Below are positions 1 to 7,600 of a DNA stretch of 18,152 bases, in pieces. The translations under genes and the position numbers were made by a program. The stretch is from the NCBI GenBank assembly GCA_964532875.1, contig CAZHIZ010000060.1, positions 1 to 18,152 of the forward strand, read 5' to 3'. Origin of the DNA: Caldithrix sp964532875 (lineage in GTDB: Bacteria; Calditrichota; Calditrichia; Calditrichales; Calditrichaceae). The notes under the pieces are model-generated. The model was not told the origin of the DNA and made no database searches. It worked only from the letters and a program-made list of their open reading frames with translations. Every line of letters begins with the position of its first letter. Position 1 is the stretch's first letter.

Positions 1-617
1 TTCCTTTAAAATTACAGGCTAAGCTTCTATCGGTTTTAGAGTCTAAAACTTTTCGCCGGTTGGGCAGTACCAAAATCCGTAAGGTGGAATTTCGACTGAT
101 TGCCGCCACCAACCGGGATTTGGCTCAAATGGTAAGTCAGGGTGACTTTCGCGAAGATTTGTTTTATCGTTTAAACGTGGTCCATCTCAAATTACCCCCC
201 TTACGTGAAATGGGCCAGGATGTTCTTATCATTGCCGACCATTTTCGACAGGTTTTTAATTTGGAATTCAAAAAAAATGTCCGCGGTTTTTCCGGCGAAG
301 CCCAAAAAGCCCTGTTGCACTATCATTGGCCCGGAAATGTGCGGGAACTGAGTAATTGCATTGAACGGGCCATGATTTTTACCGAAGAAGACATCATTCG
401 GAAAGAACAATTACTTTTGCAACCTCTGTTAGAATCTTCCTCTGTAAATAGTGAGTGGCACGTACCGGATGAAGGTCTGGATTTGGAATCCGTTGAAATC
501 CAATTGATCCGCTCGGCTTTGCAGAAGGCCTCGGGAAACAAAACGGAAGCAGCCCGCTTGCTCGGTCTCACGCGCGACACGTTGCGCTATCGTTTGGAAA
601 AGTACAATATCAAATAA
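1..617 (+). CDS. Sigma-54-dependent transcriptional activator, 3' part only (AAA+ and Fis-type HTH)
   Basis: The reading frame is open to the left edge (first codon at base 3), so about 204 C-terminal residues are visible and the start, any receiver/GAF domain and the Walker A/B motifs lie outside. Seen: the KLLSVLE...FRRLGS segment, the sensor I motif RLIAATNRDL, the arginine-finger region FREDLFYRLNVVHLKLPPLRE, the sensor II motif WPGNVRELSNCIERA, and a C-terminal helix-turn-helix (GNKTEAARLLGLTRDTLRYRL). This order is that of NtrC/ZraR/HydG-type activators, which bind upstream sites and use ATP hydrolysis to open sigma-54 RNA polymerase complexes. The target genes are not shown, but two sigma-54-like promoter sequences lie within the next 500 bases. 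TTG at 60 is only an internal codon, not the start. Family call is very secure; subtype (response regulator or other sensor) is unknown. Confidence 0.95.
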   Translation, partial: PLKLQAKLLSVLESKTFRRLGSTKIRKVEFRLIAATNRDLAQMVSQGDFREDLFYRLNVVHLKLPPLREMGQDVLIIADHFRQVFNLEFKKNVRGFSGEAQKALLHYHWPGNVRELSNCIERAMIFTEEDIIRKEQLLLQPLLESSSVNSEWHVPDEGLDLESVEIQLIRSALQKASGNKTEAARLLGLTRDTLRYRLEKYNIK

Positions 618-620
618 GGG

Positions 621-668
621 ATGCGGGCATTTGCCCCGCTGACTGGTTATTTCCCCCGCTTTTTTTAC
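621..668 (+). terminator. Probable terminator after the sigma-54 activator gene
   Basis: Just after the stop codon, GCGGGCA (623-629) can pair with TGCCCCGC (632-639, one bulged C). The same GCGGG can instead pair with CCCGC (655-659), which is followed directly by a run of seven T (660-666). The second pairing gives a rho-independent-terminator-like arrangement, but with a long loop, so the fold is uncertain. Confidence 0.5.
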
Positions 669-708
669 CAAACCAATCGTTTATTCCCCTTTTAACACCT
701 AAAATTGC

Positions 709-726
709 TTTGGCACGATTTGTGTT
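709..726 (+). promoter_or_regulatory. Candidate sigma-54 promoter (-24/-12) before the zinc-ribbon gene
   Basis: TTTGGCACG at 709-717 matches the conserved -24 box (TTGGCACG) fully. At the required spacing (GG, ten bases, then the -12 dinucleotide) the sequence is GT instead of the consensus GC, and the -12 box reads GTGTT. The gene starts about 75 bases downstream. A sigma-70 reading (TTGGCA, 17 bases, AATTAA) is possible but weaker at -10. Confidence 0.35.
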
Positions 727-801
727 CTTAAAAATTAAATGTGCCGTCTCTTCTTTGGATATGCGGAGCAAGTGATTTTTAAGATTAAAAGAAAGGACCT
801 T

Positions 802-1020
802 ATGATATTAATTTGCCCGAAATGTAATCAGCGACAAACCGTTACGCCCAACTCCTTATTGGGCCACTATTTTGTTTGCCGGTTTTGCCATAGTGTAGAG
901 CCTTGGACTGAAACAATTTCGGTAGAAACCCAAAATGAAAATGAGGAAGAAGATAAGAATAAAAATGATGGGGCAGATAACCCGAACGGTGGGGCAGGTC
1001 ACACATTTATTATTCCCTGA
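802..1020 (+). CDS. Small zinc-ribbon protein with acidic, Asn/Gly-rich tail
   Basis: A 72-residue protein. I chose ATG 802 rather than the in-frame ATG at 739 because a good ribosome site (AAAGGA, 793-798) lies directly before it and because the Cys motif then begins right at the N-terminus. Two CxxC pairs, C5-P-K-C8 and C26-R-F-C29, are separated by 17 residues, the layout of a rubredoxin-like zinc ribbon; similar N-terminal ribbons occur in MJ0042-type and FmdB-type small proteins. After residue 36 the chain is low-complexity: Glu/Asp/Lys/Asn-rich, then Gly/Asn/Pro, ending HTFIIP. No membrane segment or signal peptide is seen. The function is unknown; a metal-stabilised binding or regulatory role is inference. 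It stands alone between the sigma-54 activator gene and ompA, with a sigma-54-like promoter before it. Confidence 0.75.
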   Translation: MILICPKCNQRQTVTPNSLLGHYFVCRFCHSVEPWTETISVETQNENEEEDKNKNDGADNPNGGAGHTFIIP

Positions 1021-1090
1021 ATCTTTCATTTTTATTTTTCTGTTAATACAAACCATGTAAAATCAAATACATAGAAAAATGCAGACAGAG

Positions 1091-1107
1091 TTGGCACATT
1101 GTTTGAA
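1091..1107 (+). promoter_or_regulatory. Candidate sigma-54 promoter (-24/-12) before ompA-like gene
   Basis: TTGGCAC at 1091-1097 followed at the correct phase by TTGAA (1103-1107) against the consensus TTGGCAC-N5-TTGCW: only the C of the -12 GC is replaced by A. The gene starts 47 bases after the -12 box. A competing sigma-70 reading is TTGAAA (1103-1108), 18 bases, TACATT (1127-1132), so the assignment is open. Confidence 0.42.
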
Positions 1108-1153
1108 AGGAAAAAGGGGACATTGGTACATTTAATTAAATTTAGGAGGAGCT

Positions 1154-2122
1154 ATGAAGAAAATGCTTCTAATTGCGTTTCTAAGCGGACTGTTTATTGT
1201 TTCGGCCATGGCCGATGAGACAGGCGGAAAATTCGGCGTCGGTGTAAAAGGCGGCATCACAACGTATCGAGGGGATATCGCCAATCCTGCGGTGTACGGT
1301 TATTACGATTTTTATGCCCAATATTGGCTGAGCAACAAAATCGGTTTAGCCTTTAATTACGGGAAAGGGCGTCTATCTGCGGCAGACAAAAAGCACTATT
1401 TTAAAACGAATCTCTGGAATTACACCCTTTTGTTAAAGTACAANNNNNNNNNNNNNNNNNNNNNNNNNNNNNNNNNNNNNNNNNNNNNNNNNNNNNNNNN
1501 NNNNNNNNNNNNNNNNNNNNNNNNNNNNNNNNNNNNNNNNNNNGGGGTACCCGATCCCGATAACGATGGTGATGGAATTTTAGATGTTAATGACAAAGCG
1601 CCTAATCAACCTGAAGATAAAGACGGTTATCAGGATGAAGACGGTGTTCCAGATCCCGACAATGATCACGACGGTATTCCCGATGTGAAAGACAAATGCC
1701 CCAACGAACCGGAAACCGTAAACGGTTATGAAGATAACGACGGTTGCCCCGATAAAAAGCCGGAAATTGCCGTAGAAAAAGGCAAGGCCATTATATTGGA
1801 AGGGGTTAAATTTGCTTCCGGGAGTGCTCGCTTAACACCTCAGTCCAAAATAATTCTGGATAAAGTAGTGCGCACGCTTCAGGAATACCCGGAAATTCAA
1901 GTGGAAATTCGCGGCTACACCGATAACACGGGAAGCTTAGCCGGAAATATGCGTTTGTCGCAAAAACGCGCCGAAGCTGTTCGGGCCTACCTCATCGAAA
2001 AAGGGATTGATGGATCGCGTATTAAGGCCAAAGGTTATGGCCCGCAAAATCCCATAGCCGATAACAAAACGGCCGAAGGTCGTGCTAAAAACCGAAGAAT
2101 CGAATTCTTCCGGATTAAATAA
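1154..2122 (+). CDS. OmpA-family protein with TSP3 calcium repeats (interrupted by assembly gap)
   Basis: Outer-membrane protein that links the outer membrane to peptidoglycan. ATG 1154 follows AGGAGGA (1144-1150). Seen in order: a signal peptide (residues 1-20, MKKMLLIAFLSGLFIVSAMA, cleavage before DE); a short beta-rich part resembling an OmpA-type barrel (about 25-97); the gap; Asp-rich TSP3/type-3 repeats (DPDNDGDGI, DPDNDHDGI), which bind calcium in known families; and a C-terminal OmpA peptidoglycan-binding domain (about 200-322) with GYTDNTG, NMRLSQKRAEAV and GRAKNRRIEF, including the Asp and Arg that hold diaminopimelate in characterised homologues. The gap of 100 N hides most of the barrel and perhaps more TSP3 repeats. 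The two sides are in the same frame as written, but the true length is unknown. A sigma-54-like promoter precedes it and a terminator follows, so it is probably monocistronic. Confidence 0.9.
   Translation: MKKMLLIAFLSGLFIVSAMADETGGKFGVGVKGGITTYRGDIANPAVYGYYDFYAQYWLSNKIGLAFNYGKGRLSAADKKHYFKTNLWNYTLLLKYXXXXXXXXXXXXXXXXXXXXXXXXXXXXXXXXXXGVPDPDNDGDGILDVNDKAPNQPEDKDGYQDEDGVPDPDNDHDGIPDVKDKCPNEPETVNGYEDNDGCPDKKPEIAVEKGKAIILEGVKFASGSARLTPQSKIILDKVVRTLQEYPEIQVEIRGYTDNTGSLAGNMRLSQKRAEAVRAYLIEKGIDGSRIKAKGYGPQNPIADNKTAEGRAKNRRIEFFRIK
1444..1543. other. Assembly gap (100 N) inside the OmpA-like gene
   Basis: Exactly 100 N, a conventional placeholder for a scaffold gap of unknown size. It sits between the N-terminal barrel strands and the Asp-rich TSP3 repeats. 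Repeats of this kind are a plausible cause of the break. Confidence 0.97.
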
Positions 2123-2137
2123 ATAGATGGAAGAAAC

Positions 2138-2186
2138 AGGCAGGTAGTAGCTCTCCCCATACGGCTGCCTGCCTTTGTTATTATTT
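2138..2186 (+). terminator. Rho-independent terminator after ompA-like gene
   Basis: AGGCAGGTAGT (2138-2148) pairs with GCTGCCTGCCT (2164-2174) as an 11-base stem with two G-T pairs and a 15-base loop, followed by a T-rich tail (TTTGTTATTATTTT, from 2174). It ends 15 bases after the stop codon region and separates ompA from mscS. Confidence 0.85.
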
Positions 2187-2216
2187 TAATCAAAAATCAA
2201 TAAAGAAAGGAATCGT

Positions 2217-3035
2217 ATGGAAAACATGCAACTATATTACACAAAAGCGGTTGACTTTGCATGGCAGGTAATACCCGACTTATTGTGGGCTATTGCCGCA
2301 TTAATTATCGGATTGTGGATCATTAAATTGCTCCTGAAAGCGGTCGAAAAGGCGATGGATAGGGGGAATGTGGATGCATCATTACGAAAATTCCTAAAGA
2401 GCTTGTTGGGTATCGGTTTAAAAGTTTTATTATTGATTAGTGTTGCTTCCATGTTAGGAATTGCCACAACCTCTTTTATTGCGGTTATAGGTGCGGCCGG
2501 TTTGGCGGTTGGTTTAGCCTTGCAGGGCAGCCTGGCTAATTTCGCCGGCGGTGTGCTCATCTTGATGTTCAAGCCTTTTAAAGTGGGTGATGTGGTCGAA
2601 ACGCAGGGGCACATCGGTAAAGTGGATGAAATTCAAGTGTTTAACACTATTCTTAAAACCCCTGACAATAAGACCATTATTGTGCCCAACGGCGCGGTTT
2701 CCAACGGTAGTATTGTCAATTATTCTACGGAAGAAATCCGGCGTGTGGATATGACCTTTGGCATCGGTTACGAAGATGACTACCGCAAAGCCAAAGATCT
2801 TTTACTTGATTTGCTGGAAGAAGATCATCGTGTTCTGAAAAATCCCATGCCGCAGGTCGTTTTAAGCGAATTAGCGGACAGCTCGGTTAATTTTACGGTT
2901 CGTGCCTGGGTGCAGGGGGCTGATTACTGGGATGTTTATTTTGATATGCATGAAAAGGTTAAAAGTACCTTTGATGAGCACCAAATCTCTATCCCTTATC
3001 CCCAACATGATGTTCATTTGTACAATGAAAAATAA
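2217..3035 (+). CDS. mscS: Small-conductance mechanosensitive channel, MscS family
   Basis: 272 residues, close to the minimal MscS size of about 286. It opens under membrane tension to release solutes during hypo-osmotic shock and sits in the inner membrane as a heptamer in known members. Seen: three membrane segments (about 20-42, 61-82, 86-112); the third is the Gly/Ala-rich pore helix (AVIGAAGLAVGLALQGSLAN) with the family signature that continues FAGGVLILMFKPFKVGD; a beta domain with VDEIQVFNTIL and IIVPNGAVSNGSIVNYS (about 135-172); and the mixed alpha/beta C-terminal domain, ending with the family-typical IPYPQHDVHL. ATG 2217 has AGAAAGGA (2204-2211) before it. Terminators lie on both sides, so it is a separate transcription unit. 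I do not see a clear promoter in the short leader. Confidence 0.93.
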   Translation: MENMQLYYTKAVDFAWQVIPDLLWAIAALIIGLWIIKLLLKAVEKAMDRGNVDASLRKFLKSLLGIGLKVLLLISVASMLGIATTSFIAVIGAAGLAVGLALQGSLANFAGGVLILMFKPFKVGDVVETQGHIGKVDEIQVFNTILKTPDNKTIIVPNGAVSNGSIVNYSTEEIRRVDMTFGIGYEDDYRKAKDLLLDLLEEDHRVLKNPMPQVVLSELADSSVNFTVRAWVQGADYWDVYFDMHEKVKSTFDEHQISIPYPQHDVHLYNEK

Positions 3036-3042
3036 GCGGGTT

Positions 3043-3078
3043 GCGTTGGAGTAATTATTGCCCATAAACCTTCAACGC
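3043..3078 (+). other. Hairpin directly after mscS
   Basis: GCGTTGGAG (3043-3051) pairs with CTTCAACGC (3070-3078), nine pairs including one G-T, with an 18-base loop. There is no T run after it. It stands 4 bases before the stronger terminator stem and may help protect the 3' end of the mscS message. Confidence 0.45.
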
Positions 3079-3082
3079 CCGT

Positions 3083-3140
3083 AGGCAGTTACCGGAAAAA
3101 TTGACATAGAGGGTCTTTCCGGTTTCTGCCTTTCTTTTAT
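3083..3140 (+). terminator. Rho-independent terminator after mscS
   Basis: AGGCAGTTACCGGAAA (3083-3098) pairs with TTTCCGGTTTCTGCCT (3116-3131): 14 of 16 positions pair, with one 2-base internal loop, followed by TTCTTTTATT (3132-3141). A strong terminator by base pairing. Confidence 0.88.
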
Positions 3141-3210
3141 TGCAACTAATTTTTATATTATTGAAATTTTAAAACAGGAAGTAATTATTTTAACATAGTT
3201 GAGGCAGGAA

Positions 3211-4311
3211 ATGGTAAAGAGTAATAATGTGTTGGAAATAAAAAAAGGAGTTTATTGGCTCGGCATTTATCGCAATGAACAATTGGAACTGAATATCTAT
3301 TTGCGGGTTTTTGAAAAAGACGATAAAAAGGTGTTCATGATTGTTGATCCGGGCCCACCGGTGATATTTGACGATTTACGCAATGCTTTGGAAAAACAAG
3401 TTGGGAATTTACGTAAAATTCAATTTGTCTTTTTAAATCATCAGGATCCGGATGTCTGCTTTAACACGTTGTATCTTGCCAAATACAATCCCAAATTAAA
3501 AGTTATTTGTACGGAAGACACCTGGCGCCTGGTCAATTTTTTAGGATTAACCTCCGATCAATTTCAAAGTATCGATAAATTTAAAAGTTTACGCGGCCGT
3601 GTATCGACCGGACACACCTTCCAGTTTGTTCCCACGCCTTTTTGTCATTTTCGCGGCGCAACTATGCTTTATGACGAATCATCCCGTATTCTGTTTACCG
3701 GCGATCTTTTCGGCGGATTAACCTATTCGGCCGGTTTATACGCCACATCTGTTAATTGGCATGGAATTCGTTTATTCCATCAAATGTACATGCCCAGTCA
3801 AAAAGCCATTCAGGCGGCTATTGATGCAATCCGCAATTTAACACCAAAGCCCGAAATTTTAGCACCGCAACACGGGGCTTTAATAAAAGGTGATTTAATT
3901 GATGAGTTTATGAATAAACTTTACGAATTACCTGTGGGTCCGGATTTATTAATTACAAAAAGCGAAATCAAAGAATTTTACATGGAAGCGATTAATGAAA
4001 TTGCCGAAATGGTCGGCAGGCGAGTGGGGGACGAAATTGTGAAACAGGCATTTGAGAAAGTAAATGCCGATCCGACTTTTCCCAACCTGTTTGAGCTGGA
4101 TGCAGCAGGCAAAGTCTGGAATATCAAAATAGACCCGGCCAAATCGTTTCAAATGTGGGTGGCACATATGCAGGAAAATCAACCGGGTTCGGTACAAGAG
4201 GCCATTAAAAGCGCTATCCTAAAAGCCTCGGTCGATTGGAATCTCCCTTTGTACGAAGCATTCAAGGAGGAGATGAACGATACCGAGGAAGACCTCATTG
4301 AAGAATCTTAA
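3211..4311 (+). CDS. MBL-fold di-iron protein, flavodiiron/ODP-like, with extra C-terminal region
   Basis: 366 residues. ATG 3211 is preferred (GAGGCAGGA just before it); an in-frame TTG at 3199 would add four residues. Residues 1 to about 240 are a metallo-beta-lactamase fold with the complete metal-ligand series at positions expected for flavodiiron proteins: H77-x-D79-x-D81 (in NHQDPD), H146 (in PFCHFRGA), D165 (in FTGDLFGG) and H221 (in APQHG). D79 replaces the Glu usual in oxygen reductases; a similar HQDPD motif occurs, to my recollection, in the oxygen-binding di-iron (ODP) group. There is no C-terminal flavodoxin, so it is unlikely to reduce O2 or NO by itself; oxygen or NO sensing/binding is inference. 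Residues about 250-366 are a mainly helical region I do not recognise, ending in an acidic tail. It is predicted soluble and cytosolic, and flanked by terminators, so probably monocistronic. Confidence 0.8.
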   Translation: MVKSNNVLEIKKGVYWLGIYRNEQLELNIYLRVFEKDDKKVFMIVDPGPPVIFDDLRNALEKQVGNLRKIQFVFLNHQDPDVCFNTLYLAKYNPKLKVICTEDTWRLVNFLGLTSDQFQSIDKFKSLRGRVSTGHTFQFVPTPFCHFRGATMLYDESSRILFTGDLFGGLTYSAGLYATSVNWHGIRLFHQMYMPSQKAIQAAIDAIRNLTPKPEILAPQHGALIKGDLIDEFMNKLYELPVGPDLLITKSEIKEFYMEAINEIAEMVGRRVGDEIVKQAFEKVNADPTFPNLFELDAAGKVWNIKIDPAKSFQMWVAHMQENQPGSVQEAIKSAILKASVDWNLPLYEAFKEEMNDTEEDLIEES

Positions 4312-4332
4312 TCCTACCGATTGTTTGCACCG

Positions 4333-4375
4333 GGGAACATCGAATTTTTTTCGATGTTCCCATTATAATCATTTT
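4333..4375 (+). terminator. Perfect 12-bp hairpin, probable terminator after the MBL-fold gene
   Basis: GGGAACATCGAA (4333-4344) and TTCGATGTTCCC (4350-4361) pair perfectly around a five-T loop. The downstream tract (ATTATAATCATTTT) is only loosely T-rich, so it may be a modest terminator or an end-stabilising hairpin. Confidence 0.65.
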
Positions 4376-4654
4376 AACTTCGTCTTTCCCCTCAAAATTA
4401 TCTTTTGAAACGACATTACGCTGTTTCATCTTTCCTTTGACATTCTTAGCTTATTTTAATAATTTTAAATGTTTGGATAAAATTAAAAAGGAACTCTGAT
4501 TTAAGGCTGGCGTTTAAAAATACGTTTTAACCTGTATCGGTGTTACAAAGTATGAATCGTGCGCCTGAGATCGGTTAGTGTTGTTGAAAAAACAAACGAG
4601 AAAAACGATGGTGCGCATTCCCCTAACCGGGATAATAAACAGATTTTCGGTTTA
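4362..4654 (+). other. Intergenic leader before tamB
   Basis: About 290 bases without a gene I can defend. It holds a small hairpin (TGAAAC 4406-4411 with GTTTCA 4423-4428), a promoter-like sequence (see separate entry) and an AT-rich stretch. From 4559 (GTG) the tamB frame is open, so 32 extra N-terminal residues are theoretically possible, but they are polar and precede the hydrophobic anchor, and no ribosome site supports GTG 4559. Confidence 0.5.
4437..4465 (+). promoter_or_regulatory. Candidate sigma-70 promoter for the tamB-bamA operon
   Basis: TTGACA (4437-4442) is a perfect -35 box. After 17 bases comes TAATTT (4460-4465), a weak -10 that keeps the first two bases and last T of TATAAT. 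The surroundings are strongly AT-rich. It is the only perfect -35 in the leader upstream of tamB and lies 190 bases before the chosen start. Confidence 0.35.
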
Positions 4655-7600
4655 ATGAAAAAAATAATTTTAATTGCATCGCTTTTTATTAGCTTTGTCG
4701 GCATTTTTGTGGTGGCATTGCCCCTGTTGCTCAATTTAACGGGGCTCTCGCAACCCGTAAAACGTTATTTGTTGGCATCGGCGGAGAAGAAATTACCCTA
4801 TTCTATTAACTTGGCCGATTTTAAAATCGGTTTGGGAACGCTACGTTTTAATCGGGTGGCATTAACTTCCGACAACCAACATTACCGTATAACCATCAAC
4901 AGCATCCGTCTGGGGTATCGTTTAACCAGTCTTATTTTGCATCCCCGAAAACCGTTGCATGCTTTAGAGAGCATTACATTGGTCCAACCGCGGCTTGTGA
5001 TTCGCAAAAACGGTTCCACCTCGCAAAAAAAAGCCACAGGTGCCATTTGGAGTACGCTACAAACACTGGTTAATCAATTGAATCGGGAAAATAATGTCAG
5101 GATGATCCGCGTGGAAAACGGGCGGGTTTACCTGCGCCGTTCTCCTACCGATAGTCTATTGTTGGTGCGGCGATTAAACGGAATTTTAAAATCAGACCGC
5201 AAAGATATCATCGAAATGGGTGCTGATGGGAGCTTTTTATCTCGTCGAAATGATCGGATTAATCTTTCCGGGCGTCTTGACTTGCAAACTAAAAAAATGC
5301 GCCTGTTGTGCCGCCTTGTTAATTATGATGTCGAAAAATCGTTTGTCAGCGACTTTATTCCAGATGTACAAAAGTTACAAGGCCTGATCTCCGGCTGGCT
5401 ATTATTTGAAAATAGCCATTTTGATGCGGACAGTTTGCAAATCAACGGCGAACTCCGCTTTAAAGATTTTGCCTTAGAATATCAGCACCGCCCGGTAGAA
5501 TCATTGAATTTTAAAACGGTTATTTCCAACAATCGCCTCATTGTGGACAGTTTACAGGCCCGTATCGCTCAATCCGATGTTAAGGCCAAGCTTTGGGTAG
5601 ATGATATTTTTGCGCCGCGCATTCAGGCGCAAATTCGTTTTTCAGACCTGAATCCCGGTACATTGATTGATCCTGGCCAGACGCATTGGTACACCCAAAG
5701 CGCCTTGGATGGTCGTTTAACCGTGCAAATCGAGCCGAAACCCTGGCGCGGTAAGTTGGAGTTGCAGGATGGACGCTGGAAGTTTAAATCGGGGAAAACG
5801 TTAAAGAATGTGCGGTTTAAACTCAAATTTGCGCCCGAAGGTGTGCATCTGAACGATGCGTTTGCGCGCATAGGAGCGGAAAACCTTTTAAAAGCGCAAG
5901 GCCTTTACCAATCGAACTCGGGCCGCCTGTCGGTTCGACTGCATGCCGAACACTTTACGGCACACCATGTTATTTTCGATCGACTTTCCGAAAAAATGCA
6001 CGCTCTTGATTTACGGTTCAACTCCAATCTGAAAACGGGCAAAATTGCCGGAAATTGGCAATACTATTTAACCGCTCCCTCCGATACGATCTTAAATGTA
6101 AGCGGAAATCTTATCGGTGACAATCAGCATTTAAGGATCGCTTCGCTGCATTCATCCGTGCCCGGTTTTAACGCTTCCTTACGTATAAATGATTATTTGC
6201 ACAATCCGACCATAGCAGAAGGTTACATTAAAAATTTTCCATTTCAGGAATTTACATCGGCCGAACTGATTACGCCTCTATTAAAGCGCCTGCGCAGTAA
6301 TTTTCAAATCAACGGCCCGTTAAATCGTTTGCAATTGCACATAGCTCTTACCGATTACCGCAATCCTAAAAATCAAATGGCCTTTGTGGCTACTTTAAGT
6401 AATTTGTTTTCCGGACATCGTGTTTTAAACGGTCTCATTCGCCTTAAGAACATTACGGGCAATTCAAAGATGGAATTCGGTGATGATTATTTTCGGGGAG
6501 ATTTTCATTTCGGTAATCAAATTAAGGGCAATCTAAAAGTTGATTTTTCACGGGAGCAATACTTGAGCGGGGCGATTCGATTTAATCATTTTAATATTGT
6601 CCAAGCCTTTAGCGATACGGTTATTGCCAATAACTTTCATTTCTTGGGTAATCTGAACGGAAGCATTCAACTACGCGGCGATATTAACGATCCCATGCTG
6701 TCGATGGATTTGAAAGGTGACCGTTTCGTATTCAATGATGTGGGCTACTATCAGGCCGGAATCCAGCTTTTTGCCGATAAAGATTCGGTTAATGTCGATT
6801 CATTGTACATTTCTATTAACAACTTACCGGTTATTCAGGGGAAAGGGAAAATCAATTTCCGCACGAAAAAAGTTTCCGCATTCTTCTCCGGCCAAAATGT
6901 GGATACGGAACAATTGTTGGCCACGATTATGCCCGGCCGCTTGCATTTAACGGGTCAGGCCGATTACACCTTGGGCATTCGGGGCCGCCTGTTGCAACCT
7001 GTTTGGGATTTGAATTTGAATATCGAGGACGGCCTTCTGGATCGTCTGGAGTTTGATCATCTGTTCGTGCACATGAAAAATGATTACAAAGACGGCGGCT
7101 CTTTATTGCACGCCGAAAATCAATTATTGAAAATCGACCGGCTGGAAATAATCCGCAACAATCATTTCCATTTAAGCGGGCTGGGTGAAGTGCCTTTGTA
7201 TTCGACCGGCCCCATCGATCTGTTTTTAAATTTCGACGGCGACCTGTTTGAACTTATTCCTTTGTATCAGCCCTTTTTTAAAAAAGGTGTGTCCAATGTA
7301 AATCTGCATGTGGCTTTGGGGGGCACACCCGAGCGGATTCGGTTGAGCAGTGGTTTTTTGGCCATAAGCCATGGTGCTTTGTGGCTAAAAAATGTGGCGC
7401 CCCATATTGAAAACATTAACGGCGTTATTGAAAAAAAGTCGGGTACTAATCGGGTTAATTTTATAAATTTAATGGCCTCGACGGGCGGAGAAACGTTAAC
7501 GATCAACACGGTACGCCATGTAAAATTACCCGACGGTGAAATCCTTAAACCGTGGTATTTTAAAGGGCTGGATCTGGATTTCGGAGTGTTAAAGCTGGAA

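Noticed and set aside
456..462. TGGCACG inside the sigma-54 activator gene as a promoter
   Set aside because: It is in coding sequence and no -12 box stands at the right distance.
739..801. Longer form of the zinc-ribbon protein starting at ATG 739
   Set aside because: No ribosome site is seen before 739, the extra 21 residues are unlike the rest, and ATG 802 has a good site and begins directly at the Cys motif.
3101..3106. TTGACA as a -35 box for the MBL-fold gene
   Set aside because: It lies in the loop region of the mscS terminator, and there is no -10-like sequence 16-18 bases downstream.
4559..4654. Extra N-terminal part of TamB starting at GTG 4559, with a KNDGA-x-x-PN phrase also found near the end of the zinc-ribbon protein
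   Set aside because: The 32 residues are polar, have no ribosome site and precede the membrane anchor. The shared phrase is short, the underlying DNA matches only in about two thirds of positions, and one copy is probably untranslated, so I treat it as coincidence.
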